Shown here: positions 8,842-16,095 of the stretch, one piece after another
Layout of the letters: each line of letters starts with the position of its first letter
How positions within the stretch are numbered: the first letter of the stretch is position 1
Assembly: GCA_946641515.1 (NCBI GenBank)
Contig: CAMPBT010000002.1
Location: 124,001 to 188,000 of the forward strand
Source of the DNA: UBA3210 sp002363635
Lineage (GTDB): Bacteria > Bacillota_I > Bacilli_A > RFN20 > CAG-449
DNA length: 64,000 bases
Direction: 5' to 3'
Position numbers and translations under genes: made by a program
Notes under the pieces: generated by a model
Seen by the model: only the letters and a program-made list of their open reading frames with translations
What the model was told of the DNA's origin: nothing
The model's database searches: none

Positions 8842-9585
8842 TTACAAATTAATCTCTTCCCATTCCTTTTCATCTCTTTTCTTAAAATTATATTTATATT
8901 CATGATGAGAAGGATAATCTTCTTTCATAGCTTTTTTATGACATATTAATAAATCATCTACATAATCCAATTTTTTCTCTTTACAAAATTGAATTAACAT
9001 TTTCATTGCAGGTTGTAAAAATAGACCATATTTAGGATAAACTTTATTAATAAATATCTTCATTAATCTATCAAACACATCCATTTTATTTGCCTTATAT
9101 AAATTTGGAAATAAACCTATATACCATTCATCAACTATTATCGTTTTCTTTCCTTCTTCTCTATACCTATAATCTTTACCGATATACATTTCATTTCTAT
9201 CTCTTTCAGAATTAGTATGAGTACAATTCTTAAATGTATAAAAATCAAAGATATCATATTCTAATGCAACATCATAAAGATGTTCTAGTTCATCATATAC
9301 TTCCGGTTTGGCATTTCTATATGCAATGGACAAATCAAAAATAACATTAATTCTTTCTAAATTAGATAGTAATTTATTATTGTAATTATCATGCCAAAAT
9401 TCATTTTCTTCATTTATTAATCCTACATACTGAAAAAAATTTTTTTGCATATTAAATTGTTTTTCAGTTCTCCATTCTAACAACATTTCATCAGTAATAT
9501 GGTAATAGTTTCTTTTTTCTTCATCAATAATGAAATCATCTCCAAATCCACTATAAATTTCTTTTAATTCTTCTAAAGTTAGCAT
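8842..9585 (-). CDS. Island protein copy 2, candidate immunity protein, 247 residues
   Basis: This is the paralogue of the gene at 7191-7934, with identical length, ends and ribosome binding site. Most substitutions change charge or size (for example C141 to Tyr, L143 to Glu, I84 to Asp), as expected for a changed binding surface. The secreted-protein gene starts 26 bases after its stop. It lacks an intact partner of its own: only the 26-codon relic remains upstream. It may therefore be an orphan immunity gene. No conserved family is recognised. Confidence 0.8.
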   Translation of the reverse strand: MLTLEELKEIYSGFGDDFIIDEEKRNYYHITDEMLLEWRTEKQFNMQKNFFQYVGLINEENEFWHDNYNNKLLSNLERINVIFDLSIAYRNAKPEVYDELEHLYDVALEYDIFDFYTFKNCTHTNSERDRNEMYIGKDYRYREEGKKTIIVDEWYIGLFPNLYKANKMDVFDRLMKIFINKVYPKYGLFLQPAMKMLIQFCKEKKLDYVDDLLICHKKAMKEDYPSHHEYKYNFKKRDEKEWEEINL

Positions 9586-9593
9586 AAATTTAT

Positions 9594-9674
9594 TTATCTC
9601 CTCGTTGCTTCTTCCATAGGTATTGTTTGGTTATTCCACCTATAATTAAATCTATATATTGTTGCTAGTTCTTT
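9594..9674 (-). pseudogene. Relic of a secreted-protein C-terminus (26 codons)
   Basis: The frame reads KELATIYRFNYRWNNQTIP and ends MEEATRR plus TAA. It matches the end of the ORF at 7943-8137 with five changes. Upstream, the frame runs into unrelated sequence and then tRNA genes, so no intact protein can be made. It survives as the 5' leader of copy 2 and supplies its ribosome binding site. Confidence 0.75.
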
Positions 9675-9699
9675 TGTTTTGTCACTATTTTTATTATTA

Positions 9700-9728
9700 A
9701 TTACAAAATACCATAGTTCTTTTAACAA
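9700..9728 (-). promoter_or_regulatory. Possible promoter of the island
   Basis: On the minus strand TTGTTA (9723-9728), 17 bases, TGTAAT (9700-9705). It lies between the tRNA terminator and the relic, so the island could be transcribed separately from the tRNAs. Confidence 0.4.
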
Positions 9729-9768
9729 TTCAATTAATTTTGTAACAATAGTAAATTTGCAAAAAAAA

Positions 9769-9786
9769 GGCAACTTTTCAGTTGTC
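9769..9786 (-). terminator. Terminator of the tRNA operon
   Basis: GACAACT and AGTTGCC form a stem around a four-base loop, followed by eight T on the minus strand. Confidence 0.8.
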
Positions 9787-9801
9787 TTCAATATTACATA
9801 A

Positions 9802-9877
9802 TGGTGGAGCTGAAGAGGATCGAACTCTCTACCTCCTGAATGCAAATCAGGCGCTCTCCCAGGTGAGCTACAGCCCC
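9802..9877 (-). tRNA. tRNA-Ala (UGC)
   Basis: This is a 76-base cloverleaf with anticodon loop TTTGCAT (anticodon TGC), T-arm GTTCGATCC, and a seven-pair acceptor stem with one G-U. The CCA end is encoded. It is the last tRNA of the operon. Confidence 0.95.
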
Positions 9878-9918
9878 ATATGTATATCCACAGTCCGCGA
9901 GGGACTGATGTAATTAAA

Positions 9919-9995
9919 TGGTCGGGAAAACAGGATTTGAACCTGCGACACCCTGGTCCCAAACCAGGTGCTCTACCAAGCTGAGCTATTTCCCG
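9919..9995 (-). tRNA. tRNA-Pro (UGG)
   Basis: This is a 77-base cloverleaf with anticodon loop TTTGGGA (TGG), acceptor CGGGAAA paired with TTTCCCG, T-arm GTTCAAATC and encoded CCA. Confidence 0.95.
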
Positions 9996-10003
9996 AAATT
10001 GCA

Positions 10004-10080
10004 TGGCGCGCTAAGCAAGAATCGAACTCGCAACCTCCAGATTCGTAGTCTGGCACTCTATCCAGTTGAGCTATTAGCGC
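10004..10080 (-). tRNA. tRNA-Arg (ACG)
   Basis: This is a 77-base cloverleaf with anticodon loop CTACGAA (ACG, read as ICG after deamination), acceptor GCGCTAA paired with TTAGCGC, and encoded CCA. Confidence 0.95.
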
Positions 10081-10091
10081 AATGCTTGTTA

Positions 10092-10120
10092 ATAGTACAA
10101 CTTCTAGATATTTTTTTCAA
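10092..10120 (-). promoter_or_regulatory. Internal promoter of the tRNA operon
   Basis: TTGAAA (10115-10120), 17 bases, TACTAT (10092-10097) on the minus strand, in the 82-base gap between tRNA-Cys and tRNA-Arg. It would drive Arg, Pro and Ala without Cys. Confidence 0.5.
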
Positions 10121-10162
10121 GAGTTTTTCTAAAGAATTTTTAGGTTTCTCACTTATTTGTAA

Positions 10163-10237
10163 TGGAGGTTCCTAACGGATTCGAACCGATGGTCATTGAG
10201 TTGCAGTCAATTGCCTTACCAACTTGGCTAAGGAACC
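10163..10237 (-). tRNA. tRNA-Cys (GCA)
   Basis: This is a 75-base cloverleaf with anticodon loop CTGCAAC (GCA), acceptor GGTTCCT paired with AGGAACC, T-arm GTTCGAATC and encoded CCA. It is the first tRNA of the operon. Confidence 0.95.
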
Positions 10238-10256
10238 ATTTCCATCAGCGATATTA

Positions 10257-10285
10257 ATATTATCAAAACGACAATATTAATGCAA
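10257..10285 (-). promoter_or_regulatory. Promoter of the tRNA operon
   Basis: TTGCAT (10280-10285), 17 bases, TAATAT (10257-10262) on the minus strand, ending 20 bases before tRNA-Cys. Confidence 0.6.
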
Positions 10286-10314
10286 CTAATTTTTATCAAA
10301 AATAAATAAAAAAT

Positions 10315-10635
10315 TTATATACCCAAAAATAATTTAATTATAGTGATGATTAATATGACTATTCCAATTGATATACCAATCCAGTTTAGTTGAATATTTT
10401 CTTTCTTTTTAGCCTTAGATAAACCAACAATCCCTAAGATAATGCCAATAATCCCGCCCAAGCAGCCGAAAACAATTGATAAAATACCGCAAGTTCTTGC
10501 AGTTTTTTCATCACTAGATTCAGTAGAAGATAAATTGATATTTGAATTTTCTACTGTAGAATTTTGTTTCATTCCACAATAAGGACAGAAAGCATCATCT
10601 TCTCTAATTTCTTTTCCACAATTTGAGCAAAACAT
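10315..10635 (-). CDS. Zinc-ribbon membrane protein, 106 residues
   Basis: The N-terminus is a zinc ribbon, CSNCG then CPYCG with 13 residues between the pairs. A polar Ser/Asn linker follows, then two membrane segments (about residues 48-68 and 84-104) like DUF4190-type small membrane proteins. The function of such proteins is not known. It lies 14 bases after a similar zinc-ribbon gene and was probably duplicated from it or recruited with it. Confidence 0.75.
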   Translation of the reverse strand: MFCSNCGKEIREDDAFCPYCGMKQNSTVENSNINLSSTESSDEKTARTCGILSIVFGCLGGIIGIILGIVGLSKAKKKENIQLNWIGISIGIVILIITIIKLFLGI

Positions 10636-10649
10636 ATAATTTCTCCAAA

Positions 10650-10988
10650 CTAGAATTCTTCATCAGGAATTAATAACATAAATAATCCAGCTAATAATCC
10701 ATTAAAAATTAAGCAAACAATTCCAATACCTACTAAATCATCTCTATTATTCGCAGAATTTAATTTGTTTAAACCGATAATACCTGTAATTAAAGGAATA
10801 ATCATCCAGAATTCAACTATAATACTAAGGATTAAAAAAACTTTAGCAAGAGTGTGGAATGTAGTAGGTTTATTTCCACTATAAGATACATCAATAGTTT
10901 CTGATGCCTTATTTACAGCTTTTCCACATGACGGACAGAACTTTGAATCTTCATCAAGTAATGCACCACAATATCTACAATATTTCAT
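10650..10988 (-). CDS. Zinc-ribbon membrane protein, 112 residues
   Basis: A zinc ribbon (CRYCG then CPSCG) opens the protein, followed by a short polar linker and two hydrophobic segments (about residues 45-68 and 83-106). A GAGGGGA ribosome binding site precedes the ATG. It is the first gene of a pair with the 106-residue protein. No specific function can be assigned. Confidence 0.75.
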   Translation of the reverse strand: MKYCRYCGALLDEDSKFCPSCGKAVNKASETIDVSYSGNKPTTFHTLAKVFLILSIIVEFWMIIPLITGIIGLNKLNSANNRDDLVGIGIVCLIFNGLLAGLFMLLIPDEEF

Positions 10989-11050
10989 AATATAAATCCC
11001 CTCACGTAAATACTTTTATTTATAATAACACATTTATTTTATAATCAATA

Positions 11051-11863
11051 CTATTTTATATAAGCCTTATAAAGAACTTTTTCAAATTTAACACCATATG
11101 AATGGTCTTTATCAAGTTTAGTATCGTTGATGCAATCAACAATAAATTGAGTTGCATCATCTAAAGTTTCTTGCATTGATTTATTATTTAATAAGTTACC
11201 GATGATAACTGAGGAGAAAATATCTCCAGTACCGTGATATGATGGTTCAACTTTCTCTTTTAAGGAGATTACTGTGTTTTGATTAAAACGTGCAATTGCA
11301 CCAATCTTATTACTAACTTCATAACCTGTTAAAATAACATTTTTTGCACCTAAAGCAAGTAATTTGTCAAGTAAAGTATTAATGAATTCTTCATCTTGCT
11401 TTTCTTGATAAGGAGTATCAGTTAAAAAGCAAGCTTCAGTAATATTAGGTAAAATATAATCCGCGACAGAACAAATTCTTCTCATCCCTTTAATAATATC
11501 TTCACCTAGTCCATAATACATCTTTCCATGATCTGCCATAGCAGGGTCTACAAAGAATAATCCATTCTTAGTTAATAAAGAATTTTTAACATCTAAAATA
11601 TAATCAAATTGAGAAGAAGCACCTATATAACCTGTATATAAAGCATCTAATTTAATATTTTCACTCTTCCAATGATTAATAATTTTTGGCATTTCATCTG
11701 TTAAATCATGAACAGTAAAGCCTTTAAATCCACCAGTATGTGTAGATAAAATTGCAGATGGTAAAATAACAGTTTCATGACCATAGCTAGATAAAATAGG
11801 TAATGCTACAGTAGTAGAGCATTGACCATAGCAAGATATATCTTGAATAGTTAATATTTTCAT
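11051..11863 (-). CDS. Pyridoxamine/pyridoxal kinase (PfkB-like)
   Basis: This 270-residue protein matches the PdxK/PdxY group, which phosphorylates B6 vitamers with ATP. The opening ILTIQDISCYGQCSTTVALP is typical of this branch. The anion-hole and catalytic-base region reads SYHGTGDIFSSVI near residue 220. No B6 synthesis genes are in the window, so salvage is likely. It stands alone, downstream of fmt in the same direction. Substrate preference cannot be read from sequence. Confidence 0.88.
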   Translation of the reverse strand: MKILTIQDISCYGQCSTTVALPILSSYGHETVILPSAILSTHTGGFKGFTVHDLTDEMPKIINHWKSENIKLDALYTGYIGASSQFDYILDVKNSLLTKNGLFFVDPAMADHGKMYYGLGEDIIKGMRRICSVADYILPNITEACFLTDTPYQEKQDEEFINTLLDKLLALGAKNVILTGYEVSNKIGAIARFNQNTVISLKEKVEPSYHGTGDIFSSVIIGNLLNNKSMQETLDDATQFIVDCINDTKLDKDHSYGVKFEKVLYKAYIK

Positions 11864-11919
11864 AAGTTTCCTCGATTTATGTTCTCTATATATTTTTTAT
11901 AACTTAGAAAAGGAAGATA

Positions 11920-12849
11920 CTATTTAAGTACCTTTCCTAAAATTTTTGCACCATTAATAAAGGATTTATAATCCATAATGTTTTTACCTTGTTTTTGAAC
12001 TTCAAGTAAAGAAACAATTCCATCTTTTAATTGAAGGTATAAACCGCCTTTATCACATCTAACAATTTCACCAACTTGGCCTAAAATTTCATCACTAACA
12101 ACTTCTGCTTTATAAATCTTAAAGACAGTTTCATCAAGTAATAAATATCCTCCAGGTGTATTAGCAAGTCCTCTAACCCAATTAACAAAATTAACTTTGT
12201 TGTCTAATGATAAATGTTCATCTTCTTTACTGATTTTTGAACATTTAGTAACAAGATTTTCATCTTGTTCTACACCTTTAATTTTGTTATCAAGATAATC
12301 TGGTAACATTTCAAGTAAAGCCGAAGACCCAGCTTCAGTAATCTTCTTAGTTAATGAAGTATAATTATCATCTTTTTCAATCTTTACTTCTTTCTTATAG
12401 AACATCTGTCCTGCATCCATTTCATAAATCATTTCCATGATAGTAACACCAGTTACTTCATCTCCATTAATTAATGAACTTTGAATAGGAGATGCTCCCC
12501 TATATTTTGGAAGTAATGATCCGTGTACATTAATACATTTATATGTAGGAATATCTAAGACTTCCTGAGGAACTAATTGACCATAAGCACAGGTAATAAT
12601 CAAATCTGGCTTTAATTCCTTTAAAAAGTCATATTCTTTACGAATACGATGAGGTTGGAAAACAGGAATATTATGTTCTAAAGCTTCTTCTTTAACAGGA
12701 GTAGGCTTTAAAATAGCCTTTCTTCCAACAGGCTTATCTTCTTGAGAAACAACGCCTACAATGTTATATCCTTCAGTAATTAAACTATGGAGAATACTTC
12801 TAGCAATATCTGGAGTACCCATAAATACAATTCTAATATTTTTATTCAT
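11920..12849 (-). CDS. fmt: Methionyl-tRNA formyltransferase
   Basis: The enzyme formylates initiator Met-tRNA with 10-formyl-THF. The start at 12849 gives 309 residues, the normal size, and follows a GGTGAT ribosome binding site; an upstream in-frame ATG at 12927 has none and overlaps the divergent rpsT promoter. The catalytic loop HGSLLPKYRGASPIQ (Asn/His/Asp site) and N-terminal FMGTPDIARSIL are clear, and a C-terminal OB domain follows. In many Bacilli fmt sits between priA and rsmB; here it has moved away from that operon. Confidence 0.95.
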   Translation of the reverse strand: MNKNIRIVFMGTPDIARSILHSLITEGYNIVGVVSQEDKPVGRKAILKPTPVKEEALEHNIPVFQPHRIRKEYDFLKELKPDLIITCAYGQLVPQEVLDIPTYKCINVHGSLLPKYRGASPIQSSLINGDEVTGVTIMEMIYEMDAGQMFYKKEVKIEKDDNYTSLTKKITEAGSSALLEMLPDYLDNKIKGVEQDENLVTKCSKISKEDEHLSLDNKVNFVNWVRGLANTPGGYLLLDETVFKIYKAEVVSDEILGQVGEIVRCDKGGLYLQLKDGIVSLLEVQKQGKNIMDYKSFINGAKILGKVLK

Positions 12850-12911
12850 TTTATCACCAGAATCATTGTACTTAATTATATAAATTAAGTAAATATTTAA
12901 GTATAAAAACG

Positions 12912-12940
12912 TTGAAACAACATTCAATATATGCTATCAT
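12912..12940 (+). promoter_or_regulatory. Promoter of rpsT
   Basis: TTGAAA (12912-12917), 17 bases, TATCAT (12935-12940). Confidence 0.65.
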
Positions 12941-12968
12941 TGACAAGGTTAACGAAAGGAGATTTACC

Positions 12969-13235
12969 ATGGCAAATATCAAATCACAGATTAAGAGAGC
13001 TAAAACAAATGCAAAAACAAATAAAGCAAATTCTTCATACAAAGCAGCAATGAGAACTGCAATCAAAAAAGTTAACGCAGCAGTAGTTGCAGGCAACAAA
13101 GAAGAAGCAGCAAAATTATTACCAGTTGCATTCTCTTACATCGATGCTTCAGTTTCAAAAGGCATTCAGCACAAGAACACTGCAGCAAGACAAAAAGCTT
13201 CATTACAGAACGCTGTTAATGGCTTAAACAAATAA
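12969..13235 (+). CDS. rpsT: 30S ribosomal protein S20
   Basis: This is an 88-residue, Lys/Ala-rich helical protein starting MANIKSQIKRAKTNAKTN, of normal S20 size. An AAAGGAG site seven bases before the ATG decides the start over an upstream in-frame ATG at 12912. It binds 16S rRNA and helps assemble the small subunit. It is monocistronic: a promoter lies before it and a terminator 25 bases after the stop. Confidence 0.97.
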   Translation: MANIKSQIKRAKTNAKTNKANSSYKAAMRTAIKKVNAAVVAGNKEEAAKLLPVAFSYIDASVSKGIQHKNTAARQKASLQNAVNGLNK

Positions 13236-13260
13236 GTCTTCTTAAACAATATAAAAATTA

Positions 13261-13284
13261 ACCAGTCAATCGACTGGTTTTTTT
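13261..13284 (+). terminator. Terminator of rpsT
   Basis: ACCAGTC and GACTGGT pair around AATC, followed by a run of T. Confidence 0.9.
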
Positions 13285-13312
13285 GTACTCTATAATCCTT
13301 ATATATAATAAA

Positions 13313-13336
13313 AGGTACCCTCTTTCGAGAGTACCT
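13313..13336 (-). terminator. Terminator of the rimP-rbfA operon
   Basis: A ten-pair stem (AGGTACTCTC with GAGGGTACCT) closed by a GAAA tetraloop, then TTTT on the minus strand, seven bases after the rbfA stop. Confidence 0.85.
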
Positions 13337-13342
13337 ATTTTG

Positions 13343-13681
13343 CTATTTACCGTTTAATTCTTTTAAAACTTCTTCAATTCTAGCACCTTTATCATAAGTA
13401 TCATCTTTGATAAATGTGATTTCAGGAACTTTGTAGATGTCCATTCTATGAGCAAGTTCACTTCTAATGAAGCCTTTTGCTTTATTTAATTGTTCAACTG
13501 CTAAGTCTACTTTCTTTAAATCTAAGTGGGAAACATAAACTTTACAATATGAATAATCATTAGTAACATCACAAGAATTGACAGATACTAATTTCATAAC
13601 TGGATCTTTCATGTCAAACATGATGATATCAGAAATGTTCTTTTGAATTAGAGTAGCAATTCTTTCTTTTTTATTTGCCAT
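13343..13681 (-). CDS. rbfA: Ribosome-binding factor A
   Basis: This 112-residue KH-type protein is needed for late maturation of the 16S rRNA 5' end. The N-terminal helix (RIATLIQKNISDII) and the strand DYSYCKVYVSHL are typical. It follows infB with one base between stop and start, the normal Firmicutes order. It is the last gene of the operon. Confidence 0.94.
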   Translation of the reverse strand: MANKKERIATLIQKNISDIIMFDMKDPVMKLVSVNSCDVTNDYSYCKVYVSHLDLKKVDLAVEQLNKAKGFIRSELAHRMDIYKVPEITFIKDDTYDKGARIEEVLKELNGK

Positions 13682-13682
13682 A

Positions 13683-15542
13683 TTACTTAACTGGAACCTC
13701 TCTCATTTCGTAAGCTTCGACAATGTCGCCTTCTTTGATATCATTGAAGTTCTCAATAGTAAAGCCACATTCAAATCCTTGTGCAACTTTTGCAGCATCG
13801 TCTTTAAATCTCTTTAAAGAACCAAGTTTACCAGTATAAGCAACTACACCATTTCTAATTAATCTAATTGATGAATCTCTAGCAATATAACCTTCAGTAA
13901 CCATTGCACCTGCAATAGTACCAACTTTAGATGCTTTGAATAAGGATCTGATTTCTGCTTGTCCAATGACAACTTCTTCTTCCTTAGGTTTTACTAACCC
14001 CTTCATAGCAGCTTCAATTTCTTCAATTAAAGCATAGATAATTGTGTGTAATCTAATTTCAACTTTTTCTTCTTTTGCTTTTGCTCTAACTGCAGCATCA
14101 GGTCTAACGCTGAAACCATAAATTAAAGCATTTGAAGCACTTGCAAGGATAACGTCAGATAAAGTAATTGCACCAGGTGCAGATCTAATAATATTAATCT
14201 TAACGCCTTCAACATCAATCTTTTCAAGTGATGCCTTAACTGCTTCAACTGAACCTTGAACATCAGCTTTTAAGATAATGTTAATGCTCTTGAGTTCGCC
14301 TTCTTTAATCTTATTAGCAAGATCATCAAGAGACATAGCAGCAGTCTTGCTGAATTCTTTTTGTTTAACTGCTAATTGACGTTTTGTTGCAACGTCTTTT
14401 GCAACTTGTTCTTCAGCGAATGTCATGAAGTGATCACCTGCTTGAGGGACATCTTCAATACCTGTAACAACAACTGGAGTTGATGGACCTGCTGATTTTA
14501 ATTCTTGCTTATATTCATTAGTCATCTTTCTAACACGGCAGAAGTAGTTACCAATGACTACGAAGTCACCCTGTTTTAAAGTACCATTTTGAATAAGTAA
14601 TGTAGCTTTTGGACCTTCAGCTTTATCAAGCTGAGCTTCAACAACTGCACCAACAGCATATCTCTTAGGGTTTGCTTTTAATTCTTTTAATTCTGCAACT
14701 GCAAGTACTGTTTCGAGTAAATCATCGATACCAATATTCTTCTTAGCAGAAATTTGTTTGAAGATGACGTCTCCGCCATATTCTTCTGGAATGACACCTT
14801 CTGCCATTAATTCTTCAGTAACCTTCTGAACGTTAGCAGTTGGTTTATCAATTTTGTTAATTGCAATAATTAAAGTTACACCTGCAGCACGTGCGTGGTC
14901 GATAGCTTCTTTAGTTTGAGGCATAACACCATCATCTGCAGCAACAACAATAATTGCAATATCTGTTAATTGAGCACCTCTAGCTCTCATAGCAGTAAAT
15001 GCTTCGTGACCAGGAGTATCTAAGAAAGTAATCTTCTTTCCTTTAACTTCTTTTTGGTAAGCACCAATTGCTTGAGTAATTGCGCCAGCTTCGCCAGCAG
15101 CAACATTTGAGTTACGAATTGTATCAATTAATGTAGTTTTACCATGGTCAACGTGACCCATGACAACGACTACTGGAGGTCTTTCTTCAAGATCTGCAGG
15201 ATCATCAATGATTTCAATTTCTTCGAAGTTTTCAGCATCGACAATCTTTTCTTTCTTAAAGTCATAACCGTAGTTTAAACATAATTCACCGATAGTTTCA
15301 TCATCGAGAGTTGAGTTTAATGTAACCATCATCTTCTTATTGAGGAATAAGTATTTGATGATATCAGATGCAGTTTGACCTAACTGTTTTGCAAGTTCGG
15401 TGACTGTAATTTCACCTGTGTAAGTGAAGACTCCACCGTTTACCTTATTTTCAGGCTGTTTAGACTTATGATTAGGATCAAACTTTGGAGCGTTTGAAAG
15501 ACGGGAGTTATTGCCTTTTTTATTTTTTAAGTTTTTTGCCAT
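13683..15542 (-). CDS. infB: Translation initiation factor IF-2
   Basis: The GTPase delivers fMet-tRNA to the 30S subunit. At 619 residues it is the short form: a brief basic N-terminus, the IF2N domain (TGEITVTELAKQLG), then the G domain with GHVDHGKTT, DTPGHEAF and NKID, followed by domains II to IV. I chose the ATG at 15542 because GGAGG lies nine bases before it; an ATG at 15551 directly abuts the same GGAGG. It overlaps the end of ylxQ by 23 bases. Confidence 0.97.
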   Translation of the reverse strand: MAKNLKNKKGNNSRLSNAPKFDPNHKSKQPENKVNGGVFTYTGEITVTELAKQLGQTASDIIKYLFLNKKMMVTLNSTLDDETIGELCLNYGYDFKKEKIVDAENFEEIEIIDDPADLEERPPVVVVMGHVDHGKTTLIDTIRNSNVAAGEAGAITQAIGAYQKEVKGKKITFLDTPGHEAFTAMRARGAQLTDIAIIVVAADDGVMPQTKEAIDHARAAGVTLIIAINKIDKPTANVQKVTEELMAEGVIPEEYGGDVIFKQISAKKNIGIDDLLETVLAVAELKELKANPKRYAVGAVVEAQLDKAEGPKATLLIQNGTLKQGDFVVIGNYFCRVRKMTNEYKQELKSAGPSTPVVVTGIEDVPQAGDHFMTFAEEQVAKDVATKRQLAVKQKEFSKTAAMSLDDLANKIKEGELKSINIILKADVQGSVEAVKASLEKIDVEGVKINIIRSAPGAITLSDVILASASNALIYGFSVRPDAAVRAKAKEEKVEIRLHTIIYALIEEIEAAMKGLVKPKEEEVVIGQAEIRSLFKASKVGTIAGAMVTEGYIARDSSIRLIRNGVVAYTGKLGSLKRFKDDAAKVAQGFECGFTIENFNDIKEGDIVEAYEMREVPVK

Positions 15543-15837
15543 TATTCTCATCCTCCTTTATTTCTTTGACAATTGCTTGGGCCATATGACTATCAGTAAA
15601 ACCAAATGCTGATATTTCACTTTTTCCTAAAAGCGACCCAAGTTCTTCTTTAGAACATACTTCTAGGAATTTAATATTTAGATACGACAATTTATCTTCA
15701 TACATTTTTTTTGATCGAGGTGAAGCATCCTTAGCAATAAGTACTAACTTTGCTTTCTTGTTAATGCAACTCACTCCAAGAAGATATTTTCTTGACGCTA
15801 AAGAGAATCTAATGAATGTTTTAATTTTTTCTTGCAT
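15520..15837 (-). CDS. ylxQ: L7Ae-family RNA-binding protein YlxQ
   Basis: This 105-residue protein of the L7Ae/L30e fold binds kink-turn RNA in relatives. It reads KLVLIAKDASPRSKKMYEDK and SEISAFGFTDSHMAQAIV, matching the family. It lies between ylxR and infB, the conserved Bacilli position, and overlaps both genes. Its precise role is not settled. Confidence 0.9.
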   Translation of the reverse strand: MQEKIKTFIRFSLASRKYLLGVSCINKKAKLVLIAKDASPRSKKMYEDKLSYLNIKFLEVCSKEELGSLLGKSEISAFGFTDSHMAQAIVKEIKEDENNGKKLKK

Positions 15838-16087
15838 TAGCTTCTTTAATCATCGCTTCAAATACCTGTTCAGGAATTTCAGCTTCTAATGCTTTCTCTA
15901 AAACTTTTTTCTGTTTAGCAAGATTAATTGCATCGACATCACACTTAATGTATGCACCGTGACCATTTGCTCTAGATGAGTAATCAAAAATTACATTACC
16001 TTCAGGTGTTTTAACAACACGGAGTAATTCTGCTTTTGGGCAAAGTTCTCCGGTTGCTAAACATTTTCTCATTGGAATTTTTTTCAT
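15821..16087 (-). CDS. ylxR: YlxR/RnpM family protein
   Basis: This 88-residue DUF448 protein has the hallmark start PMRKCLATGE and the motif GRGAYI, here NGHGAYIKC. Family members bind RNase P RNA in Bacillus. It is encoded directly after nusA, overlapping ylxQ by 17 bases. All expected residues of the fold seem present. Confidence 0.92.
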   Translation of the reverse strand: MKKIPMRKCLATGELCPKAELLRVVKTPEGNVIFDYSSRANGHGAYIKCDVDAINLAKQKKVLEKALEAEIPEQVFEAMIKEANARKN

Positions 16088-16095
16088 TTTAACGA

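Larger units (their letters stand above)
8840..9674 (-). repeat. Direct repeat copy 2 (833 bp unit)
   Basis: This is the second copy of the duplicated unit. Its upstream boundary lies 95 bases past the tRNA operon terminator. Confidence 0.9.

Noticed and set aside
9594..10004. A 136-codon minus-strand ORF covering tRNA-Pro, tRNA-Ala and the tRNA terminator
   Set aside because: Most of it reads through tRNA genes in antisense-like non-coding fashion; only the last 26 codons are homologous to a real protein, so only these are reported as a relic.
9918..10175. Plus-strand ORF of 85 codons across the tRNA genes
   Set aside because: It is the complement of tRNA-Pro and tRNA-Arg. Such ORFs are a common annotation artefact.
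12872..13099. Minus-strand ORF opposite rpsT
   Set aside because: Antisense shadow of the S20 gene without a ribosome binding site.
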